Shown here: positions 14,337-24,469 of the stretch, piece after piece | Position numbering within the stretch: the stretch's first letter is position 1 | How the letters are laid out: every line of letters starts with the position of its first letter | Source of the DNA: a virus | Direction: 5' to 3' (one strand) | IMG/VR virus record: IMGVR_UViG_3300045921_000076 | Location: 1 to 51,705 of that record | Length of the DNA: 51,705 bases | The notes under the pieces: generated by a model | Database searches by the model: none | What the model was told of the DNA's origin: nothing | What the model saw: only the letters and a program-made list of their open reading frames with translations | Made by a program: the position numbers and the translations under genes

Positions 14337-17300
14337 ATGGCACGTGTTACTGGTAACTTAGAATTAGACGGCACGACTGTAAAGCTAAAACAAGGACAGA
14401 CAAATTCTCAGTCTATTGTTGCGGGTGCTCCTACGGTTCCCAATCAACAAATACGGTTACCTAATGAAACCGACACGTTGACTGAACTTATCACAGCCAC
14501 AAGCGGTGGTGACGCATCTAAGCGTATAAAGTTTAACACGTCATCACAAACCACTAACACCATACTTACCATCAACACAGCACAAACCACGTCTCAGACG
14601 TTAACCATACCAAACATTTCTAGCACAGACTCAATCTTACTAGCAAACGCCACGCAAACCCTAGCTAACAAAACGTTAGAAGATCCAACACTTAAAACGG
14701 CAACACACGAACTAGGACTTAGGGTAGCTCCAGGCAACACCGCATCAGCGCTGCTAACGTTTGATCTAAACAACGTGTCCAGAAACATTAATCTTGGCGG
14801 TAACTTTTCAACTTTAATAGACAACGTTAGTCTGATAGCAGCTATCGGAGGATCCTCAGTTAGCTTACCACAAAATGGATCGCTTCTCTCGCTAGTCACC
14901 AACACCGTTACTATACCGAACACCGCTGCAGCAACAATCTCGTTAGCATCAAACAACACACTAACGCTAGATAGTTCAATCACTCAGCTTATTATTACAG
15001 GCGACTTAACTGTCAACGGTACAACTACCACTATCAACAGCACTAACCTTGCGGTTAGCGATAAAAACATTACGGTCAACTTTAACGGTAACAACGCAGG
15101 ACTTAGCGTTGGTGATCCCGCTGGTATAACGGTGGAAGATGGTATAGCGGATGGCACAAACTCAAGACTTATCTGGAACAACACGTCTAAACGGTTTGAA
15201 GCTGGACAAACAGGTTCCGAGATCGAACTTACGCTTAACACAGCCACACAGACTCTCACTAATAAAACATTTGATTCTACCTCTAACGTTGTTCTTAAAG
15301 GCGGCAACACAGATGGTTCAGCATTAACCCTTGGCACAAACGATGCTTTTAACACACAAATAGAAGCAAATAACAGTGTTAGATTAACGGCACACCATAA
15401 CCCAGCAGTTGCAGGAGATGTCACCATCAATGGTACTTCAGCTATTAGAGTACCAGTAGGAACTCAGGCTGAACGTCCCTCTTCTCCATCTAACGGTATG
15501 GTTCGCTATGACTCTACAGCAAACAAGTTTGAAGGATTTAAGAACGGTGCTTGGGCGGAGTTAGGATCTGCCGCAAGTGGTGGTATTAACTACATTGCAA
15601 ACCCTGACGCAGAAGACACAACAACGGCAGGTTGGGCAGCATATAAAGATACTGCAGCAACAACTCCAGTTGACGGAACAGGCGGTTCACCAACTGTCAC
15701 AATTACCAACACATCAACCAACCCTGTAAGAGGGACAAGATCATTTCTTTTAAGTAAGCCAGCCTCAAACGTCCAAGGCGAGGGTATTAGCTATGATTTC
15801 ACAATTGATAGAGCAGATACTAATAAGCAGCTTACAATAAGCTTAGACTATTTCGTGTCTGATACTAACTATGCAAGCGGCAATGTAAGACTTTTTGTTT
15901 ACGATGTCACTAACAACATTCTTATCTATACAGGTCAACCTGATCTTCCCGCTTTCATTGGCACAGAATCAGCATACACACACAAAACAAGCTTTGTATC
16001 CACAAACTCAACTAGCTATAGGCTAATCCTTCACATAGCCGCAACGCATACTAATACTTTCACAATGACCTTCGACAACGTCCGTGTTGGTCCTGATTCT
16101 TTTGTAAGCGGAACTCCAGTGACGGATTGGCAAACATATACGCCAACCTTTGGCGCAGGATTTGGTACTGTAACATCAATTCAATTTGTGTATAGACGTG
16201 TTGGCGACACAATGGAAATTCAAGGTAGAGCTGTTTCAGGAACAGTATCTGCTAACCCAGCAACTTTTACATTACCCTCACCTTTTATTGCTAGCTCAGT
16301 GACAGGAAGTGCTGTGCAATTGTGCGGTGAAAGCACTACAGTAGCATTAGGTACACTTGGAACAAGAAACTCAGCTTCTTTGTATTATACCCCAGGGTCT
16401 GCAACAATTACGTTTTCAAACGTTGGAAACAACAATGATACAAGAAACTTACTACCATTAAATGTGAATGTTATAATTTCTAGTAACATTGAATTCTCTT
16501 TGTTTGCCCGTATCCCCATCGCCCAGTGGGCAGGCTCAACAGTATCTATTGATAACTCGCAGGTGGAGTATGGGTATAACACCACTGCTTTTAATGATTC
16601 AGATGACTACAACCCAGCAAACACAGCATATGGTCCTCAAGGAGCGCCTTTTGCAGCTGTGAATTTAACAACCTTTAGAGGTAGAAGAGTTAAATTTTTA
16701 ACACCAATTCAACCAACTGATGTAATAGATCTGGAGGTGTCAGCAGATGGTGGCAAGTCATGGGCATCAGTAAATAGCGGTGCTCTTATTCTTAGTGCAG
16801 CAAGCTATCCTTTTAATAGATTTCATTATGTGGATGGAGCAACAGCCGCCACACACACTCATGGCGCTGGAGCGCATCTAGTTGATGCTGCGACAGGCGA
16901 GGTAAATGTTACGTTTGGAAGGTATTTTTTTAGATCTACAAACGGTAGCGTTTTGCGTGAATGGAGCACTGAAGTAAACTCAAACTACCGCTGGCGTGTA
17001 TCTAAATCCCGCAATCCTTTAAGCATCGGCGGACTTACTGGCACTAAGTGGCAAATGAAGGCACCTACCTCAGACATAACGTCGGATGGAACTGTCAACG
17101 CTCTTACTTTCAACAATCTAACTATTGGAAGAACCTATCGAGTTACGTTGTTTGGACGCGCAAGATGTAACGATGGTGCTTCTGACCGTTTCGTGCGGAT
17201 GAGTATATTTCATAATTCAGCGCTTATCGGTGTAATTTTAGTCGACGTCGAAACTGCTACAGCTGCCGAAAATACAGCAAGTACGTCAGTTATTTTTGTA

Positions 17301-17438
17301 GCCACCACAACAACACTGACATTTTCAGCCGTAAGCGCTTCAGCTACGTCGCGTTGGCAATGTGACGGATCTTCAACACAAACCCACGCCATTCTTGAAG
17401 AACTACCCCTCCACAGTCAAACAAGTGAGTGGACGTAA
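14337..17438 (+). CDS. Large tail fibre / receptor-binding protein
   Basis: The ATG at 14337 (MARVTGNLELDG) is preferred because the frame upstream runs through the terminator. The 1033-aa protein has repeated ATQTL(A/T)NKT motifs near residues 105 and 305, then ERPSSPSNGMVRYDSTANKF near 378, typical of phage fibres, then two or more beta-sandwich domains that look carbohydrate-binding (FDNVRVG near 580; a jelly-roll-like C-terminus at about 890-1033). It probably contacts the host surface. Codon choice in about 15.7-17.0 kb looks different from the first third, suggesting an exchanged receptor-binding module. Confidence 0.8.
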   Translation: MARVTGNLELDGTTVKLKQGQTNSQSIVAGAPTVPNQQIRLPNETDTLTELITATSGGDASKRIKFNTSSQTTNTILTINTAQTTSQTLTIPNISSTDSILLANATQTLANKTLEDPTLKTATHELGLRVAPGNTASALLTFDLNNVSRNINLGGNFSTLIDNVSLIAAIGGSSVSLPQNGSLLSLVTNTVTIPNTAAATISLASNNTLTLDSSITQLIITGDLTVNGTTTTINSTNLAVSDKNITVNFNGNNAGLSVGDPAGITVEDGIADGTNSRLIWNNTSKRFEAGQTGSEIELTLNTATQTLTNKTFDSTSNVVLKGGNTDGSALTLGTNDAFNTQIEANNSVRLTAHHNPAVAGDVTINGTSAIRVPVGTQAERPSSPSNGMVRYDSTANKFEGFKNGAWAELGSAASGGINYIANPDAEDTTTAGWAAYKDTAATTPVDGTGGSPTVTITNTSTNPVRGTRSFLLSKPASNVQGEGISYDFTIDRADTNKQLTISLDYFVSDTNYASGNVRLFVYDVTNNILIYTGQPDLPAFIGTESAYTHKTSFVSTNSTSYRLILHIAATHTNTFTMTFDNVRVGPDSFVSGTPVTDWQTYTPTFGAGFGTVTSIQFVYRRVGDTMEIQGRAVSGTVSANPATFTLPSPFIASSVTGSAVQLCGESTTVALGTLGTRNSASLYYTPGSATITFSNVGNNNDTRNLLPLNVNVIISSNIEFSLFARIPIAQWAGSTVSIDNSQVEYGYNTTAFNDSDDYNPANTAYGPQGAPFAAVNLTTFRGRRVKFLTPIQPTDVIDLEVSADGGKSWASVNSGALILSAASYPFNRFHYVDGATAATHTHGAGAHLVDAATGEVNVTFGRYFFRSTNGSVLREWSTEVNSNYRWRVSKSRNPLSIGGLTGTKWQMKAPTSDITSDGTVNALTFNNLTIGRTYRVTLFGRARCNDGASDRFVRMSIFHNSALIGVILVDVETATAAENTASTSVIFVATTTTLTFSAVSASATSRWQCDGSSTQTHAILEELPLHSQTSEWT

Positions 17439-17440
17439 AA

Positions 17441-17659
17441 ATGGATCAGCACTTAGTTCGCATTGAAGACAAAATAGACAAGTTATCAGACAAACTCGAT
17501 AACCATCTAGAACGTCTAAGCAAAGCAGAAACTCACATTGAACACCTACGAGGTCACTTAAAGGTCTTTACGACAATTTTTTTATCGATAGTAAGTATTT
17601 TAGCGTTGTCTTATTGGGACAAGTTAGTTATACTGTTATTTAACCTACCACCAACGTAA
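17441..17659 (+). CDS. Coiled-coil plus transmembrane protein, holin-like candidate
   Basis: The 72-aa product has an N-terminal coiled coil (DQHLVRIEDKIDKLSDKLDN) and one membrane helix (about residues 44-60, TTIFLSIVSILALSYW), the layout of XhlA-type holin-associated proteins. A GTG at 17429 in the same frame would add four residues. It starts two bases after the fibre stop. No second holin or spanin lies beside it, so a membrane-linked assembly role is also possible. Confidence 0.5.
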   Translation: MDQHLVRIEDKIDKLSDKLDNHLERLSKAETHIEHLRGHLKVFTTIFLSIVSILALSYWDKLVILLFNLPPT

Positions 17660-17670
17660 GGAGTTTTGGT

Positions 17671-17901
17671 ATGAAACTAGACATGTTACAAAAAATGTTA
17701 GATGAGCTTGCCGACAAGTATCCAGCCCTTGAAGATCAAGCAATGGAACTTAAGTCGTCCATCGATGATATGAAACCTTCAATTGAAGATGACCAAGAAG
17801 AAAAGAGCGTAATGGATGAAGAAGACGAACTTGACATGATGTCCGAAGATGAAGACATGCTCGCGGACGAAGACGAAGAAGAAGACGATCGCATGATGTA
17901 A
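17671..17901 (+). CDS. Extremely acidic hypothetical protein, 76 aa
   Basis: The C-terminal half is almost entirely Asp, Glu and Met (for example MDEEDELDMMSEDEDMLADE), after an N-terminal helix. AAGGAG precedes the ATG. Such proteins in phage structural operons are often assembly aids or particle components, and extreme acidity also permits DNA mimicry. Family not recognised. Confidence 0.6.
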   Translation: MKLDMLQKMLDELADKYPALEDQAMELKSSIDDMKPSIEDDQEEKSVMDEEDELDMMSEDEDMLADEDEEEDDRMM

Positions 17902-17913
17902 GGAGTCACGCGC

Positions 17914-18897
17914 GTGAGTTTAACTACCACGGAACTAATTGATATGGTGAGAGATCAAACTGATGAACACTCACAAATCAATCTAAGTCCACAACAAATC
18001 ATTGATGCACTGAACCGAGGACAACGCAAAGCCGCAAACATTCTCGCACGCAGGTACGATGAATTTTTTTGGGCAACCGTAGAAATACCTACGGTAAATG
18101 CGCAGTCAACCTATGCTTTACCAGCTAGAACCTATGGCAGGCGTATCGAAAAGATTGAAGTTAAAACTCAAGGCGATTCTTCAGTACTCCACGAAGTTCG
18201 TAAAATCTCTAACCGCGACCGAACACCGTTTGTTACCAATTCTACTACATCCAGACCGCAGTACTACTCACAGTCAAAAAACGTGATTGAACTGTACCCT
18301 AAACCTAACGGCTCTTCAATACTAGTAGTACATTACAACACAGCACCAGAAAAGTTAGTGGTTCCGCAGGGACGTATTACTAACATCAACACGTCAAATC
18401 CCGCACACTACGTAGTGGTAGACAGCCTTGGTTCACAAGTTTCTACATCAACAACAGGGTTTAACGCATACGTAAACATTATAGATTACGTAACCGGCGC
18501 AGTTAAAGGTACCATGCAAGTGCAGTCTATTAACACCGCAGCCAACCAAATAGTCTTTAAGCCGTCTGCTTTAACTAGAACATCAGTGTTAGGACGTACA
18601 ATAAGCACAGCGTTGCCAGCAGACACGGTGGTGGATGACTATATCTGTCTAGTAACCGGTTCATGCGTTGCCGAAATACCCGACGCGTATCAAGACTATC
18701 TTATACAATACGCTGTGTTAGAGATTAGACGTAGATTCGCAGAACCTACAAGCGAAGAATACGCACAACTAAAAGAACTCGAACAAGAACTTCTTAAAGC
18801 GTGGGCAGGACGTGAATCCTCCCACAGAATTCGTAAAGTCTCGCCTCATTGGGGAACAGGCGCGTACGATCGTAAACGTCGACTACTTTCGTCTTAA
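17914..18897 (+). CDS. Tail adaptor protein (gp11/tail tubular A-like)
   Basis: The 327-aa protein starts with the helical pattern of podovirus head-to-tail adaptors (ELIDMVRDQTDEH ... LSPQQIIDALNRGQRKAANI), and ends with helices (QDYLIQYAVLEIRRRF, KELEQELLKAW) as in T7 gp11 relatives. A beta domain of about 80 residues in the middle (residues about 150-235) appears inserted. It would sit under the portal. It lies directly before the nozzle gene, the order expected for podoviruses. GTG start. Confidence 0.75.
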   Translation: MSLTTTELIDMVRDQTDEHSQINLSPQQIIDALNRGQRKAANILARRYDEFFWATVEIPTVNAQSTYALPARTYGRRIEKIEVKTQGDSSVLHEVRKISNRDRTPFVTNSTTSRPQYYSQSKNVIELYPKPNGSSILVVHYNTAPEKLVVPQGRITNINTSNPAHYVVVDSLGSQVSTSTTGFNAYVNIIDYVTGAVKGTMQVQSINTAANQIVFKPSALTRTSVLGRTISTALPADTVVDDYICLVTGSCVAEIPDAYQDYLIQYAVLEIRRRFAEPTSEEYAQLKELEQELLKAWAGRESSHRIRKVSPHWGTGAYDRKRRLLSS

Positions 18898-18912
18898 AAA
18901 GGACATGCACTG

Positions 18913-21900
18913 GTGGCTCTTTCGTTTCAAAACATATCTTTAAAACAACTAGCACGAGGGTTAGACTTACGTGCAGTTGAGAACGCTGTAACGCCAGGTT
19001 ATAGTGAACGACTGCGCAACATCACAACGTCTAGCTCTGGACACATCAGTAAGCGTAAAGGTTATCAAACATACGCGGGATCGCTGCCCATGCGAGCACG
19101 CACTGTAACACACACTACTAACAAAATCACCATCTCGTTAGACGGCTCAATTAACACACTCAATTTGCCTAAATCCCCACTAGTGGTGTTTGGCAAGCTT
19201 GGTAAGCCTTCTGCAGCAGCAACAGGCGATTTTACAACCAGCAACACGCTACGGTACTACCCCACGTTTACCACTACTATTCCAGACAGTATTGCCGCAG
19301 GACCACAAACGTCTGTGTTCCAAGCCGGACGCTACAATGCAACGTATGGTAATCCCCTGTTTAGCACTGCAATTAACACGTCTCCTACAGACTCTTCGTG
19401 GTCTTGGGCAGTTTATGATTGGGATGTTAACAACACAGCGCCTTACGACATTGACGTGTCTACAATCTTACCGTCGTTAACTGATGTGTTCTTTTATGCC
19501 AACGATTATCAAGGCGTGGGCGGTACAAGTTATGCGACTACTTATACCGGCGGCAACGCTGCCAAAGCAGCCACCGTACCTCTTAGCTCGATGACCGTCG
19601 CCGCCAACACTATCACTGCCACAGCACACACACTCACTACCGGCGACTCTGTAGTCTTTTCACTCGCCTCGTCTTTACCTCCCGAACTGTCAGCAGGCGT
19701 AGAATACTTTGTTATCAATGCGTCAACTAACACGTTTCAACTCGCAGCCACTAGCGGGGGACCGGCACTTAGTTTAACTAACGGATCTTACAGTGCTACG
19801 TTAGACGCGCGTGGAACCACTTATACTATTTTTGCTTCACAACATCAGCTTAACACCTTTTTTATCCTACCACAGATTTTTATTGAAGCTGGCGTTGAGT
19901 GGCAAGCCGTTCTGGCACAAGAGTTGTTAGTTAATGAATCCACCGGTGCAGTGACGGTTCGCATACTAAACTCAACCGCAAGCCCGCTGTCAGTTAAAGT
20001 TTTACTGGTGTCCTCCAGCGGTAACGAAACCGCTACTTCTACAAATCCAAGCACTTATACCACTACACTAAACACACCATTTGTACACATTGCTATGTAC
20101 GACACTGTTATAGCCAACACCAAACAGTTTGTATATCCCGACACCGCAACTTACAACGACGTGACTAAAAATCTTACGTTTACCTATACTGGCTTGTCCG
20201 GCACCGCAAGGTTTAACTGGGCATATTCGAGCGTGCAGTCTAACGCTCTAGTGCTAGAAGATACTACCGACACTTTTGAAGCCTACGTTGACAATTCACC
20301 ACAAATTACGATTTGGGGACTAGAACACGAAGGAGCTTACAACACCGCACTTTTTGGTGGACACGTATCACACATTGACAGTTACCGAAACGCTCAAACT
20401 ACCGAGCTTGTTGCTGGTCTGGGCGGCAACTTATACAAAGCTTTAGAGTTTGCTGACGCAGCGGTGGAGTATGGTTATGGCAACACCGAAGTTGAAATTC
20501 AAAATCGCGTTGCATCGACTGTAACGTTAGGACCGTTGTTTAGAACTACAGGCGCACCTACAAGTAGAGGCTTTGGATCGCCGGCTGTTACGGCAAATAA
20601 TATTGATGCAAACGGTTACGCTGTTATAACGGACATAGTTGTCACCAACGTGGGTGAAGTAACTTATACATTTAACTTTAGTAACAAAGCCAACAACTTA
20701 GATTCAACACTGCTTGAAGCCCAAGAACTGACTGTTACCAATGCGCCCTACGACCTGTTCAATGGTACGTTTAAAATTATTGGCTTTAACAATACCGCAA
20801 ACACGATTACAGTAAAAAACCCCGACGCAGTGCTAACAGGTATATATGACTCAAGTGGTCTTGATGCTAGGGGCGCGGTGTTCACAGACAAACTTTCGTT
20901 AAGTGGTGTACAGGAGTTTTTAGCAGGTGATACTCTTACGTGGTCAGACGCTGGCGTCAGTACACGCAAGGTACTAGCTACAGCGACGGATCATGTAGTT
21001 CTTAATGGTATTACGACACTTCTGACACTTTCAGGCGGCTTGCTTGTAACTGGTGAACGACATACTTCCTACGTTCCCGTTAACGACATCAAAGACATTG
21101 TTACCGGCGACATGTGTGCAGTTGACGGGCTGTTGCGACAAGTTCGAGTAAGACGTGTGCGCGCGCCCCAAACACTGTCCATAGTTAGTATATCGTGTAA
21201 CAACAGTGGTATTGCTACTGTCGAATTTAATCGCCCGCATAACCTGTTAGTAAATGACAAGGTGTTGATTACCGAGACATTAGCAGTCTATGATGGCTTA
21301 CGTACGGTGTCGGCTATAGTAGATCCGTTTAAGATCACGTTTAACACAGGCACTAACACTTCACAGCCAACGGTTAACTTAGTAGGACGCGCACACAGAA
21401 CTATCACGTCTATCACAGGCAGTGGAACTACCGCAACTGTGGTAACTGACGCTAGGCATTATCTTAACGTGGGGGATCAAATTCTTGTGTTGGGCACTAC
21501 CAAGTACGACGGTGTACACACGGTTACCAGCACACCATCGTTCACCACGTTTACCTTTGCTAGCACGGTTACGACCGCCTATACCGCGTCTGTGACACCA
21601 GGAGACACCGTTGCTTACTTGCGTGGCGGGTTTATTATCGACGAAACCCTCAATATCTACGACGATCCTGACACCCCACAAAAATTTACAGTAGCCAACA
21701 GGTGGATCCCTATTGAGATACCCTCTACGGCGTTTGATCTACCAACAAAGGCTGTAGTACAGCACTGGACATCTAAATCCTATGACAATCAAAAGATCAT
21801 CAGGTCCACTACCGTAAGTGACAATCTTTATCTTACAAACCAAGATGACATTGTATACAAATACGACGGTACTTCCCTGTCGCAAGCAGGACTTCCTAAA

Positions 21901-24417
21901 TGGCAAGCACAGCTATTTACTAGCTTTGACACGTCAATTCCTGCTTTAGCTGAAGGTCCAAAATACTCATACACTGCTAAAGACGATGACGCGAGGTCCC
22001 TTACTCTTGCTAGCATCGCGCCTATAAAAGTAGGTGATATCATTTACTTAGACGGCGACAACGTTAACACGTTTATCGTTACTGACATTGACTTAACACA
22101 AAACATGATCTTTTTGACTGGACAAGAAGGTGCGACGTTTACAAACGTGTTTACCTCGAGTACGGGCGACATTCGCCGCGTACGCAGGTACTACTACTAT
22201 TTTAGACTAAACGCTGTTGACGCCAACAACAACCTGATCTCGTCTGCGGTTACAGGGCAAGAAGACTACATCGTTGATTTAAACGTAGCAGCCACGATTA
22301 AACACCGCTTAGTAGGACTGCCGTCGTTTAGCTTTTTAGACTATGATAGACTTGAATTACAAGTGTTTAGAACCAAAGCTAACGTGCCGGGTTCGTACTT
22401 TTTAGTACAACAACTAGCTCTTAATTTTGATAACACTGAAGGCTACATAGACGTCAGCGACGGTTTGGCTGATGAAGCATTGATTACACAAGATTCACTC
22501 GGACTAAATACCGCCACCGTACCACCAACAATCAACGGACTAGGTACCGAACTTGGAACCACCTGGACCTTACCACCAAGAGCCGCGTATGTAACGTCTG
22601 CTGACAACAGACTTATCTTAGCAAACATAAAAGACTATTCAAACGTAAGCATAACTTTGCGAAAAAAGAATCAAAGTGCGGAATTTACTGCAGCCGACTT
22701 GAGCGGTAAGTTTTTAAAGTTTCACAAAGATATACTAGTTCCAGGCACTGTAGCCGACAACGTTAATGATCTCACAGTAGCGTATACTACTGCGACTCCT
22801 ACTACCATCACAAACATCACTGCAACTACTACAAGCTTCACCGTGTTGACTGCTACCACACCACTGGTTGGTAACTGGGTATACTTGTTTCACCACACAA
22901 ATGCACCAAACCACAACCTGACCTATGCTGGTTGGTGGCAAGTAGCATCCGTTGTTCCAGGGGTTAGCTTTACTGTAAACTTTAATCACGCAGGTGCCAC
23001 GCCGACTAACTTTCCTGTACGGTTTGTAACCGCAGCAAACAAAGCGTTGCCGGTCTATCTCAGCGCTGACTATAACTACAAATACTTTGGCGCGCAAGAT
23101 CTTGATGAAACTGATGTTCAAATTAGAACTGCAAACGCTATTAACTCAGCTATGCGTATGGTAGACGTTACCCTTGCAGGACAATCGACGTTTACGCCTT
23201 GGCTATTTGCGTATGCGGGTTCTGAGTACGGTCTAGGAACTCTAATAGTTCGACAAGAAACTACGTTTACATCTAACTTTGGCTTAACGACTCCCGCAGC
23301 AATTGTCAGCGGTGAGTATTATGTAAACGGCGTCTTGCGATCTCCTAACACCGAAATTAGCTCTACTAGACGCTTGTTTCCTTCACGCGTTGTGATCAGC
23401 TATCCTAACTTTCCTGAAATCTTTGACAATCCCTACGCTGATCAGTCTGAGTCGGACTCCGTTATAGATGTTAACTCAGCAGACGGGCAAGAAATTACTG
23501 GCATCATTCCGTTCTTTGGCGAAACGGTGTTCGGTTCTGGTAGTGTTGAAGACATTCTAGTTGTGTTTAAAACTAACTCCGTGTACCTCGTTGACATACG
23601 TACTAGGCAGATCTCTAAGGTATCGTCTCGCGGGCTAGGCTGCACCGCACCATACAGCATTGCTACCACAAAAGATGGTATTATATTTGCTAATGAATCC
23701 GGTATTTATCGACTTAACCGAAATCAATCTGTGTCATACGTTGGGCAGTTCATAGAACGTTACTGGCAAGATGTTGTTAACAAAGTCGACATGTCTCGGA
23801 TCACTGGACATCATTATGCAGTTGGTAACGCATACAAACTGTCTGTGCCAATTAACGATGAAGCCAACAACTCCACCGTTTTAGTATACGATCATCAACT
23901 AGAAGGTCGCGAACAAGAGTTTGGTGCGTGGTCAGAGTATACCAACCATCCTGTCACAGGTTGGGCAAACTTACGTAGCGACGCGTTTTTTGCATCTACG
24001 CTAGGTCGAGTATTTGTTTTACGCAACTCAGGCGAAGCTTCGGACTACCGCGACGACGCCGCAGCTATCACTAGTGATGTTATACTTCGTGCCATGGACT
24101 TTGACCAGTCTGGTGTTAGAAAAGTCATATCTACGGTCACGTCACACTTACAGTTACGGTCTAGCTCTCAGACAGGTACCCAACTGTTTAGTAGTGTAGA
24201 CTTAAATGGTGACTTTGAACCGTGTGATGTTTTGACGGCAGAAAAGACCAACAATGTTAAAGTCGTGTCGCTACGAAGTTCGCTGCCACGCCGAAAGCAA
24301 ATTTACCTACAACTACAATATGTTAATGCAGTTAAAGACGAAGAATTTATCCTAAGCGGCGTTGACATGTATGCTGCTCTGCTCAATAACAAGGGCGTGA
24401 GAGAAGCAGTTGACTAG
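18913..24417 (+). CDS. Giant tail nozzle-like protein (gp12/tail tubular B-like), 1834 aa
   Basis: The N-terminus (LKQLARGLDLRAVENAVTPG, then GHISKRKGYQTYAGS) and the C-terminal 350 residues (ESGIYRLNRNQSVSYVGQFI, a propeller-like region) match the design of podovirus tail nozzle proteins. At 1834 aa it is over twice the size of T7 gp12. The extra length holds several beta modules with recurring H-x-L-x-x-G-D patterns near residues 230, 766 and 838. These probably form added surface domains on the tail. GTG start with AAGGA upstream. Confidence 0.75.
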   Translation: MALSFQNISLKQLARGLDLRAVENAVTPGYSERLRNITTSSSGHISKRKGYQTYAGSLPMRARTVTHTTNKITISLDGSINTLNLPKSPLVVFGKLGKPSAAATGDFTTSNTLRYYPTFTTTIPDSIAAGPQTSVFQAGRYNATYGNPLFSTAINTSPTDSSWSWAVYDWDVNNTAPYDIDVSTILPSLTDVFFYANDYQGVGGTSYATTYTGGNAAKAATVPLSSMTVAANTITATAHTLTTGDSVVFSLASSLPPELSAGVEYFVINASTNTFQLAATSGGPALSLTNGSYSATLDARGTTYTIFASQHQLNTFFILPQIFIEAGVEWQAVLAQELLVNESTGAVTVRILNSTASPLSVKVLLVSSSGNETATSTNPSTYTTTLNTPFVHIAMYDTVIANTKQFVYPDTATYNDVTKNLTFTYTGLSGTARFNWAYSSVQSNALVLEDTTDTFEAYVDNSPQITIWGLEHEGAYNTALFGGHVSHIDSYRNAQTTELVAGLGGNLYKALEFADAAVEYGYGNTEVEIQNRVASTVTLGPLFRTTGAPTSRGFGSPAVTANNIDANGYAVITDIVVTNVGEVTYTFNFSNKANNLDSTLLEAQELTVTNAPYDLFNGTFKIIGFNNTANTITVKNPDAVLTGIYDSSGLDARGAVFTDKLSLSGVQEFLAGDTLTWSDAGVSTRKVLATATDHVVLNGITTLLTLSGGLLVTGERHTSYVPVNDIKDIVTGDMCAVDGLLRQVRVRRVRAPQTLSIVSISCNNSGIATVEFNRPHNLLVNDKVLITETLAVYDGLRTVSAIVDPFKITFNTGTNTSQPTVNLVGRAHRTITSITGSGTTATVVTDARHYLNVGDQILVLGTTKYDGVHTVTSTPSFTTFTFASTVTTAYTASVTPGDTVAYLRGGFIIDETLNIYDDPDTPQKFTVANRWIPIEIPSTAFDLPTKAVVQHWTSKSYDNQKIIRSTTVSDNLYLTNQDDIVYKYDGTSLSQAGLPKWQAQLFTSFDTSIPALAEGPKYSYTAKDDDARSLTLASIAPIKVGDIIYLDGDNVNTFIVTDIDLTQNMIFLTGQEGATFTNVFTSSTGDIRRVRRYYYYFRLNAVDANNNLISSAVTGQEDYIVDLNVAATIKHRLVGLPSFSFLDYDRLELQVFRTKANVPGSYFLVQQLALNFDNTEGYIDVSDGLADEALITQDSLGLNTATVPPTINGLGTELGTTWTLPPRAAYVTSADNRLILANIKDYSNVSITLRKKNQSAEFTAADLSGKFLKFHKDILVPGTVADNVNDLTVAYTTATPTTITNITATTTSFTVLTATTPLVGNWVYLFHHTNAPNHNLTYAGWWQVASVVPGVSFTVNFNHAGATPTNFPVRFVTAANKALPVYLSADYNYKYFGAQDLDETDVQIRTANAINSAMRMVDVTLAGQSTFTPWLFAYAGSEYGLGTLIVRQETTFTSNFGLTTPAAIVSGEYYVNGVLRSPNTEISSTRRLFPSRVVISYPNFPEIFDNPYADQSESDSVIDVNSADGQEITGIIPFFGETVFGSGSVEDILVVFKTNSVYLVDIRTRQISKVSSRGLGCTAPYSIATTKDGIIFANESGIYRLNRNQSVSYVGQFIERYWQDVVNKVDMSRITGHHYAVGNAYKLSVPINDEANNSTVLVYDHQLEGREQEFGAWSEYTNHPVTGWANLRSDAFFASTLGRVFVLRNSGEASDYRDDAAAITSDVILRAMDFDQSGVRKVISTVTSHLQLRSSSQTGTQLFSSVDLNGDFEPCDVLTAEKTNNVKVVSLRSSLPRRKQIYLQLQYVNAVKDEEFILSGVDMYAALLNNKGVREAVD

Positions 24418-24439
24418 CGTTGGCGGTATATAGTATAAT
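24410..24439 (+). promoter_or_regulatory. Sigma70-type promoter for the ejection-protein operon
   Basis: TTGACT (24410-24415, overlapping the nozzle stop), an 18-base spacer and a perfect TATAAT (24434-24439) lie in the 52-base gap before the next gene. It would start a transcript for the internal-protein genes and lysozyme. Confidence 0.65.
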
Positions 24440-24469
24440 CATAACTGTCATCTAGTTAAGGATGTATGA

